Made by a program: the position numbers and the translations under genes | Notes under the pieces: generated by a model | Seen by the model: the letters and a program-made list of their open reading frames with translations, nothing else | Databases searched by the model: none | Told to the model about the DNA's origin: nothing | Source: Acidimicrobiales bacterium | GTDB taxonomy: Bacteria; Actinomycetota; Acidimicrobiia; Acidimicrobiales; Poriferisodalaceae | Reading direction: 5' to 3' | DNA length: 11,331 nucleotides | Assembly (NCBI GenBank): GCA_030749275.1 | Contig: JASMKJ010000162.1 | Coordinates: forward strand, 1 to 11,331 | In this document: positions 6,934 through 11,331 of the stretch, one piece after another | How positions within the stretch are numbered: the stretch's first letter is position 1 | Layout: the number at the start of each line of letters is the position of its first letter

Positions 6934-8298
6934 GTGAATATGGATGAACCAGAGGTAACCCCGGATCAAGAAGCTAACGCGCCTCTGAACAGGTCACACC
7001 CTGTATTTGGCAGTCCCGCGTTCTTGCGCCTGTGGATTGCTCAGATAATCAGCGCATTTGGTGATTGGATCGGATTCCTAGCCATTATCGAGATTGCTCG
7101 CCGGATCGGCGGCGACCAGCCCGGGTCCGCAATAGCGCTCGTCATGGTGGCCAGAGTGCTGCCAGGATTTTTCTTAGCCTCAGTCGGAGGAGTCATAGTT
7201 GACAGAGTCAACCGGAAACGACTTTTGATCGGTTGTGACATTCTTCGAGCCTTGGTGCTGCTCACAATCCCATTCATCGAACGCGTATGGGGACTGGTCC
7301 TCGCATCGTTACTACTTGAATTTGCGACGTCCCTCTGGGGACCAGCGAAAGAAGCTATCGTCCCCAACTTGGTTCCCAAAGAACAGCTAACCGCAGCGAA
7401 TTCGTTGTCTTTAGTTGCGGCTTACGGAACGTTCCCACTAGCGGCTGGTGCCTTTATCGGCCTCGCGAAGTTTGCTGAATTCTTAGGGGGCAGCAGTGCC
7501 GGTCAGGTTGAGTGGGCTCTTGTGCTTGACTCAGCAACTTTTCTAATAGCGGCATGTCTAATAGCAACGCTCCCGCTTGTACCGCGCCGAAGAGAAGAAA
7601 AGAAGGCGGGACCTATCGACCTCGCCCAAGGCATACACGAACTGCGTGAAGGGTGGGCCTTCATCGCAATCAGCCCCCAAGTACGAGCTGTGCTGACCGG
7701 CTTGGGGACTGGAATGATCGGCGGCGGCATGTTGATCCCCTTAGGAGCGGTGTTCAACGACGTTGTACTAGGTGCCGGAAATGCCGGCTTCGGCACCATT
7801 TTGGTGACAATGGGCGTTGGGGTAGCCGTTGGCGTATCGGTTTTGTCGGCCATACAACGGCGGCTGGACAAGGAACGAGCATTCATAGCGGCAGTTTTCG
7901 GAGCCGGGAGCAGTTTGATTCTCGCAGTATCAACTTCGAGCACATATTGGAGTCTCTCGGGAGTTTTCTTGATGGGAATATGCGCCGGTTCGGTGTATGT
8001 CTTGGGGTTCACGCTCCTCCATGAGCATGTGGAAGAACAACTGAGAGGCAGAGTCTTTAGTGCCTTATACACGTTGGTCCGCTTTTGTTTGCTGTTGTCG
8101 ATAACTGTCGGCGGGTTCTTGTCTGATGGGTTCAATTGGTTGTTCGGCGTGCTATTTGACAATGAATTGCAATTAGGGTCGTGGACAATGACGCTTCCTG
8201 GAGTCCGGGGCGCCTTATGGCTGGCGAGTGGCTTTATGCTCCTTGCATCGGCACTTGCATGGATCTCACTACGCACGCCTAAGAAGAAATTCGAATGA
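6934..8298 (+). CDS. Major facilitator superfamily transporter (MFS_3/EntS-like exporter type)
   Basis: This is a 454-residue polytopic membrane protein with about 12 hydrophobic segments in two halves, separated by a basic cytoplasmic loop at LPLVPRRREEKKAGP. After a polar N-terminus the entry LRLWIAQIISAFGDWIGFLA is typical of the branch of exporters that includes EntS and macrolide-efflux-like proteins. The MFS motif A between helices 2 and 3 reads GGVIVDRVNRKRLL (85-98). A second cytoplasmic cue, LRGRVFSALYTLVRF, lies in the C-terminal half. The substrate is unknown. GTG at 6934 is chosen because GAAGAG lies eight bases upstream. ATG at 6940 is an equally short alternative that removes two residues. 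The stop overlaps the tmk start (ATGA), so the two genes are probably translationally coupled. Its position between topA and tmk/holB is by operon only and says nothing about substrate. Confidence 0.93.
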   Translation: MNMDEPEVTPDQEANAPLNRSHPVFGSPAFLRLWIAQIISAFGDWIGFLAIIEIARRIGGDQPGSAIALVMVARVLPGFFLASVGGVIVDRVNRKRLLIGCDILRALVLLTIPFIERVWGLVLASLLLEFATSLWGPAKEAIVPNLVPKEQLTAANSLSLVAAYGTFPLAAGAFIGLAKFAEFLGGSSAGQVEWALVLDSATFLIAACLIATLPLVPRRREEKKAGPIDLAQGIHELREGWAFIAISPQVRAVLTGLGTGMIGGGMLIPLGAVFNDVVLGAGNAGFGTILVTMGVGVAVGVSVLSAIQRRLDKERAFIAAVFGAGSSLILAVSTSSTYWSLSGVFLMGICAGSVYVLGFTLLHEHVEEQLRGRVFSALYTLVRFCLLLSITVGGFLSDGFNWLFGVLFDNELQLGSWTMTLPGVRGALWLASGFMLLASALAWISLRTPKKKFE

Positions 8299-8891
8299 GT
8301 CAACGAGGAAGATATATAGCGTTCGAAGGTTGGGAAGCGAGCGGTAAATCAACCCAAGCTCAAATCCTCGCTCAACAGCTTGACGCGGTGTTGACCCGCG
8401 AGCCGGGGGGCACCGATTTGGGATCGACGATTCGAGACTTGGTATTGGGGGATGGACCAGAACCAACCGAACGAGCAGAAGCACTTCTCTTCGCCGCTGA
8501 CCGAGCCCAACATTTAGCCGAAGTGGTCGAACCCGCTTTGGCTGAAGGGCGTGACGTCGTTACTGATCGCTCCTTCGGTTCAACGCTTGCTTACCAGGGT
8601 TACGGACGTGGTCAGTCCGTTGAAGAACTCATGCGACTTGTCGAATGGACTAGTGGAGGATTGCTTCCGGATCTCGTTGTCTTACTGACAGTTGCAGTCG
8701 ATGTAGCGAATGACCGATTAGGAGACCAGCGCGATCGGATGGAAAGTGAAGATGTGGACTTCGCTAAGCGGGTCGTCGAGGGTTTCGCCGCCCTAGCAGA
8801 GGCTGACCCGCTTCGATGGGTGGTGGTTGACGGTGGGGGATCAGTTGATGAGGTAGCCGCGAAGGTTTCCAAGGCCGTTGGCTTGCGATGA
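8295..8891 (+). CDS. tmk: Thymidylate kinase (dTMP kinase)
   Basis: This cytosolic enzyme phosphorylates dTMP to dTDP with ATP, an essential step in dTTP supply for DNA replication. At 198 residues it is slightly shorter than the usual 205-215. The P-loop is FEGWEASGKST (10-20). TREPGGT (34-40) is the family signature that carries the catalytic Arg, and DRSFGSTLAYQGYGR (91-105) is the DR[SY] dTMP-binding motif. The LID segment DQRDRMESEDVDF (144-156) contains Arg146 and Arg148. Trp13 in the P-loop, where a small or acidic residue is more usual (GGEG, GIDG), is a mild peculiarity. The start ATG overlaps the MFS stop by four bases, and its own stop overlaps the holB start by four bases. Both point to one polycistronic mRNA with coupled translation. 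The tmk-holB pairing is a common bacterial arrangement. Confidence 0.97.
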   Translation: MSQRGRYIAFEGWEASGKSTQAQILAQQLDAVLTREPGGTDLGSTIRDLVLGDGPEPTERAEALLFAADRAQHLAEVVEPALAEGRDVVTDRSFGSTLAYQGYGRGQSVEELMRLVEWTSGGLLPDLVVLLTVAVDVANDRLGDQRDRMESEDVDFAKRVVEGFAALAEADPLRWVVVDGGGSVDEVAAKVSKAVGLR

Positions 8892-9103
8892 CCGATGCAT
8901 TCAGTCAAATCGTTGGACAACAAGCTGCAGTATCGATGCTCCGAGCTGCTGTCGCCAACCCAGTGCACGCCTATCTCCTGAATGGTCCAGAGGGCTGCGG
9001 TTCGCGAAACCTCGCCGTAAGCTTTGCAGCAGAGCTCCTAGCGTAAGGGCGAGAAAATCCCGACAACCATCGAAGGCGCGCTCTCGATGAAGCACATTCG
9101 GAT

Positions 9104-9925
9104 TTGGTCATAGTTGAACGAGAAGGAACGGAGTACCGAAGGGACGAAGCGGAGTTCATGCGTGACGCTGGCTACAGGAGTGCTTTTGAGGGAGATCGAC
9201 AGATCATCCTGATTGAAGACATTCAGCTAGCCAATGCTGTGTTCGTTGGAGTGACGCTGAAGGTTCTAGAGGAACCGCCTCCCTCGACCTATTTCATCTT
9301 GACCGCAAATGAGGTGACACCTGCGTTGGCGACAATCGCATCTCGGTGCACACCAGTTGACTTGGTGACTGTCGATACTGAGGATTTGGCAGAACACCTC
9401 CGAATGTTGGGAGTTGACGAAGACCGATCTCGTGCCATAGCGAACATTGCTGATGCATCCATAGATCGGGCGGTACTGCTTGCTTCAGATCCTGCCGCCC
9501 TTGAACGATGGGAGGCCTGGTCCCGGGTGCGAACAAAGCTTGACGGCACAGGTTCTGCTGTGGGCTTGGCCGTGGACCGCTTACTGCAAATGATCGAAGA
9601 GTCAGCGACTCCTCTTCGGAAACAGCAGGATCAGGAGCTGGAAGAACTTGATGAACTTGCTGAAAGGTATGGCGAACGCGGCATTGGCCGCACAAACCTT
9701 TTGGAGCGCCACAAGCGAGAACTTCGCCGGCTTCGAACCGATGAACTGCTAATGGGGATGACAGCAGTCGGAGCGGCGATCCGTGAAGGAATCCGTGAAG
9801 GATCCATCGAGGCGTCAAGTGGCTCAAAGTCTCTCGCTTCAGTAATCGAAGCCGCTCAGGATTTACGGCGCAATGGTAATGAACGCTTGCTGCTGCAGGC
9901 GCTCTTCACGAATTTGAAGCCTTGA
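9104..9925 (+). CDS. holB: Intact downstream fragment of delta-prime subunit (from a possible TTG start)
   Basis: This is the longest uninterrupted product of the broken holB, 273 residues if read from TTG 9104. That codon is probably the ordinary Leu of SDLVIVEREG rather than a true start, because it has no Shine-Dalgarno sequence and would delete the whole P-loop region. It contains the Walker-B-like strand (RQIILIEDI, residues 32-40), LKVLEEPPPSTYFIL (52-66) and the sensor-1 SRC motif in ATIASRC (76-82). The C-terminal half is helical and charged: PLRKQQDQELEELDELAERY, then a basic RHKRELRRLRTDELL. This suits the clamp-loader collar domain. If translated by re-initiation it would lack the first AAA+ segment. 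I regard it as part of the interrupted gene rather than an independent one. Confidence 0.5.
   Translation: MVIVEREGTEYRRDEAEFMRDAGYRSAFEGDRQIILIEDIQLANAVFVGVTLKVLEEPPPSTYFILTANEVTPALATIASRCTPVDLVTVDTEDLAEHLRMLGVDEDRSRAIANIADASIDRAVLLASDPAALERWEAWSRVRTKLDGTGSAVGLAVDRLLQMIEESATPLRKQQDQELEELDELAERYGERGIGRTNLLERHKRELRRLRTDELLMGMTAVGAAIREGIREGSIEASSGSKSLASVIEAAQDLRRNGNERLLLQALFTNLKP
9779..9802 (+). repeat. Perfect 12-bp tandem duplication inside holB
   Basis: ATCCGTGAAGGA occurs twice in immediate succession (9779-9790 and 9791-9802), in frame, giving IREGIREG in the C-terminal collar domain of delta-prime. Identical codons in both copies suggest a recent slippage duplication of four residues. 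Confidence 0.8.
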
Positions 9926-9946
9926 ACCTGAGTTGTTAGGCAGGTT
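9925..9946. terminator. Weak hairpin between convergent holB and tRNA-Thr
   Basis: AACCTG (9925-9930) and CAGGTT (9941-9946) form a 6-bp stem with a 10-base loop, exactly between the holB stop and the tRNA 3' end. It could serve both convergent transcripts, but the stem is short and no T-run follows on either strand. Confidence 0.25.
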
Positions 9947-9947
9947 G

Positions 9948-10019
9948 AGCCCGAGGCGGGGATTGAACCCGCGACCTGCTCTTTACGAGAGAGCCGCTCT
10001 ACCACTGAGCTACTCGGGC
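9948..10019 (-). tRNA. tRNA-Thr (anticodon CGU)
   Basis: On the minus strand a complete 72-base cloverleaf can be folded. The acceptor GCCCGAG pairs with CTCGGGC. The D-stem is GCTC/GAGC with loop AGTGGTA. The anticodon stem is GCTCT/AGAGC with loop CTCGTAA. The variable loop is AGGTC, and the T-arm is GCGGG-TTCAATC-CCCGC. The anticodon CGT occupies 9985-9987 (read as ACG on the plus strand) and decodes the threonine codon ACG. G1-C72, C2-G71 and G35-U36 match known ThrRS identity elements. The discriminator base is U. The 3' CCA is not encoded (TCAA follows the acceptor stem), so it must be added by the CCA-adding enzyme. All stems are perfectly paired and there is no intron. Confidence 0.97.
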
Positions 10020-10032
10020 GCTAACCCACTTG

Positions 10033-10061
10033 AAGCTACCAGCAGGCCGTCAGTACATAAA
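10033..10061 (-). promoter_or_regulatory. Possible promoter for tRNA-Thr
   Basis: On the minus strand TAGCTT (plus-strand 10033-10038) fits a TANNNT -10 box 13 bases before the tRNA 5' end, which would leave a leader of about seven bases for RNase P to remove. The -35 at the right distance is only TTTATG (10056-10061), a poor match, so the call rests on the -10 box and its placement. Confidence 0.3.
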
Positions 10062-10127
10062 CACAGCGATATGGGTGATTTTGTAGGAACATCACTCAAG
10101 AGTTGAGGTCTGCTCGACGCTGTTGAG

Positions 10128-10133
10128 TACCAT
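10128..10133 (+). promoter_or_regulatory. Probable -10 box of a leaderless promoter for the small membrane protein
   Basis: TACCAT fits TANNNT and ends six bases before ATG 10140, the same spacing seen before the SDR gene. TTGAGG at 10103-10108 could serve as a -35 with a 19-base spacer. No Shine-Dalgarno sequence is present. An ATG at 10132 runs straight into TGA after two more codons, so it is not the start. Confidence 0.4.
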
Positions 10134-10139
10134 GACGAC

Positions 10140-10274
10140 ATGAACGCACTTGCTGCTCAAGTTTGGCACTTCTGGTTAGCTGTACCCCTAGCCATAGGCG
10201 CGGTGCTCGGGGTCCTTCAACTCGTCGCGGGATACATAATGAAGGTCGTAGCCCCCCGATATCCCAAACGCTGA
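10140..10274 (+). CDS. Small single-pass membrane protein (44 residues), function unknown
   Basis: This short frame reads MNALAAQVWHFWLAVPLAIG, then AVLGVLQLVAGYIMKVVAPR, then YPKR and TGA. It has one clear hydrophobic helix of about 22 residues (12-33), flanked by a near-neutral N-terminus and a basic tail (Lys35, Arg40, Lys43, Arg44). This predicts a single-pass protein with the C-terminus in the cytoplasm by the positive-inside rule. It is supported as a real gene by its clean membrane-protein composition, a leaderless-type promoter six bases upstream, and the DUF2342 gene beginning eight bases after its stop. I recall similar tiny proteins beside DUF2342 genes in related actinobacteria but cannot verify that here. 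It may assist or tether the neighbouring protease, which is pure inference from adjacency. Confidence 0.65.
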   Translation: MNALAAQVWHFWLAVPLAIGAVLGVLQLVAGYIMKVVAPRYPKR

Positions 10275-10282
10275 GTTCGATA

Positions 10283-11331
10283 ATGACGGATGACCCCGTC
10301 GATTGGGAGTTGGCGAAGCGGATCGCTGTACGCGTCGCTGGTGACGAACCGCTATCTCGATCCTATGTAGGCGATTCCCTTCTTAGTGATTTCTCAGAGT
10401 TCACGCCACTAGCGGAAGAGTTGGTCGCCGTCCAAACAGGATTGACGTCAGCCGAGGGTGCAGCGCGTGCTCGAGTAATTGACCGAGAAGGATGGATCGA
10501 CGCCAATATTCGCTCGTTTCGGCGACTGTTGAGACCTGTTTTGGCTGAAGGAACCACATCTAGTCCGGCGGGCGGAATCACTCGCAAAATTGGTGCAGCC
10601 GAACTAGGAGCGGTGTTGGGTTGGATGTCTCGGCGCGTACTGGGCCAATACGATCTTCTCCTCGCAGAAGACGAAGACCGTGATGAACAAGACCTCGTGT
10701 ACTACGTGGGACCAAATATCTTGTCAATCGAAAAGAAATTCGCGTTCGATCCACGACAGTTCAGGCTTTGGCTAGCACTACACGAGTTGACTCACCGATC
10801 GCAGTTCACAGGGGTGCCTTGGCTGCGTCCACGCTTCTTGGACTTAGTCAACGAGATGCTGGACGAGGTAGAACCTGACCCGGATCGAATTAAACAAGGA
10901 CTCCAAACCTTTGTTCAGATGAAACGCGAAGGTCAAGATCCGATGGCTGATGGGGGAGTAGCGCAACTCTTCGCCAGTGAACGCCAGCGGGAACTGATGG
11001 AGTGCGTTGGAGGCATGATGAGTTTGGTTGAGGGACACGGCGACGTGACGATGTCCCGTGCTGCTGCCGGCCACGTACCCCATGCATTGCGTTTTCACAG
11101 GGTGATGCATGAACGGCGAAACAGCGCCACCGGGGTTAGCAGAATGATGCAAAAGTTCATGGGTATCGAAGCGAAGCTTGCCCAGTACCAGGCGGGCGAA
11201 GATTTCATAGCGGCCATCGAAGCAGAACGCGGCGATAAAGCAGTCGACTTAATTTGGCAAAACGCCGACAACCTGCCCTCCATGACCGAAATACGAAACC
11301 CATCGGTCTGGATGCAACGAGTGCCAGCTGG
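10283..11331 (+). CDS. DUF2342-family zinc-dependent metalloprotease (3' end beyond window)
   Basis: This is a putative zinc peptidase of the actinobacterial DUF2342 family, often labelled 'coenzyme F420 biosynthesis associated', although no step in F420 synthesis is established for it. The first 349 residues are present. Family features in order are VDWELAKRIAVRVA (6-19), VIDREGWIDANIRSFRRLL (65-83), GAAELGAVLGWMSRRVLGQYD (104-124), the strand YVGPNILSIEKKFAFDP (141-157) and the zinc site RLWLALHELTHRSQF (161-175) with HExxH at 167-171. Next comes VPWLRPRFLDLVNEM (178-192). SLVEGHGDVTM (247-257) probably supplies a further metal ligand, as in gluzincin-like enzymes. No signal peptide or membrane helix is seen, so it should be cytoplasmic. 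There is no Shine-Dalgarno sequence. The start lies eight bases after the small-protein stop, so translation is probably coupled. Confidence 0.93.
   Translation, partial: MTDDPVDWELAKRIAVRVAGDEPLSRSYVGDSLLSDFSEFTPLAEELVAVQTGLTSAEGAARARVIDREGWIDANIRSFRRLLRPVLAEGTTSSPAGGITRKIGAAELGAVLGWMSRRVLGQYDLLLAEDEDRDEQDLVYYVGPNILSIEKKFAFDPRQFRLWLALHELTHRSQFTGVPWLRPRFLDLVNEMLDEVEPDPDRIKQGLQTFVQMKREGQDPMADGGVAQLFASERQRELMECVGGMMSLVEGHGDVTMSRAAAGHVPHALRFHRVMHERRNSATGVSRMMQKFMGIEAKLAQYQAGEDFIAAIEAERGDKAVDLIWQNADNLPSMTEIRNPSVWMQRVPA

Larger units (their letters stand above)
8888..9925 (+). pseudogene. holB: DNA polymerase III delta-prime subunit gene interrupted by an in-frame TAA
   Basis: The full reading frame would encode about 345 residues of the clamp-loader delta-prime subunit, which opens and loads the sliding clamp with DnaX and delta. 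It starts at ATG 8888, overlapping the tmk stop. The N-terminus, MTDAFSQIVGQQAAVSMLRA and YLLNGPEGCGSRNLAVSFAAELL, is typical, with the degenerate P-loop (GCGSRN, no Lys) expected of delta-prime. Codon 53 is TAA (9044-9046). The same frame then continues with GRENPDNHRRRALDEAHSDLVIVEREG, normal family sequence, so this is a single stop without a frameshift. CAA to TAA would explain it as one transition. The remaining 299 codons look intact, including the SRC motif. The stop may be real nonsense, a sequencing error, or tolerated by readthrough. The region has no zinc-binding cysteine cluster. Confidence 0.85.

Noticed and set aside
7503..8303. 266-codon open frame on the minus strand opposite the MFS gene
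   Set aside because: The translation is rich in Ser, Thr, Pro, Lys and Arg with no recognisable motif. The plus strand encodes a clear transporter over the same bases, so the frame is a composition shadow.
8888..9925. Frameshift as the cause of the holB interruption
   Set aside because: The codons before and after the TAA are in the same frame (9104 minus 8888 is a multiple of three) and both sides read as delta-prime, so a single base change is enough.
10095..10107. CTCAA-GAG-TTGAG palindrome upstream of the small gene
   Set aside because: The five-base arms overlap the possible -35 but are too short to claim an operator, and no second copy is seen.
1..11331. CRISPR array, insertion sequence, phage or defence island
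   Set aside because: No spaced direct repeats, transposase, integrase or terminal inverted repeats are visible. Every sizeable frame is a housekeeping-type gene.

Overview
The window looks like a chromosomal segment from an actinobacterium (Actinomycetota), with base composition near balanced GC by eye. Three things point there. The topoisomerase I has actinobacterial-type C-terminal repeats. The right end carries a zinc metalloprotease of the DUF2342 family, which is essentially actinobacterial. At least two genes have an actinobacterial-style leaderless layout, with a TANNNT -10 box six bases before ATG. The order topA - MFS - tmk - holB - tRNA-Thr - small membrane protein - DUF2342 protease reminds me of Acidimicrobiia, including medium-GC aquatic members. 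That lineage guess comes from memory, not from a search.

Layout. At 2-1780 is the 3' part of a membrane pyrophosphatase (hppA) of the K+-dependent type, closed by a strong stem-loop. At 1874-2674 is a short-chain dehydrogenase with a probable leaderless start. At 2721-3680 is a DUF368 (PopT-type) membrane protein, a probable undecaprenyl-phosphate recycling translocase. At 3770-6820 is topA. It is followed by a replication-linked cluster: an MFS transporter (6934-8298), tmk (8295-8891) and holB (8888-9925), the last three joined by 4-bp ATGA overlaps. A tRNA-Thr(CGU) lies on the minus strand at 9948-10019. A 44-residue one-helix membrane protein (10140-10274) leads directly into the DUF2342 metalloprotease, which runs off the right edge.

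The most striking item is inside TopA. Residues about 697-862 (5858-6355) do not resemble topoisomerase. They match, as recalled, the complete 2B domain of UvrD/PcrA-type superfamily 1 helicases, including the duplex-contacting GIG element (PKRGIG). The block sits in frame between two ordinary TopA C-terminal repeats, and none of the helicase ATPase motifs come with it. This would be a helicase accessory domain transplanted as a DNA- or protein-binding module into a topoisomerase.

Second, holB, the clamp-loader delta-prime gene, carries a single in-frame TAA at 9044-9046. The reading frame is otherwise well preserved on both sides. This means a recent nonsense mutation, a sequence error, or translation that copes with the stop through readthrough or re-initiation.

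Working together, topA, tmk and holB serve DNA topology, dTTP supply and replisome assembly. The pyrophosphatase and DUF368 protein are membrane energy and cell-envelope functions. I see no mobile element, CRISPR array or phage gene. The longest stretch without a protein gene (9926-10139) holds the tRNA and probable promoters.
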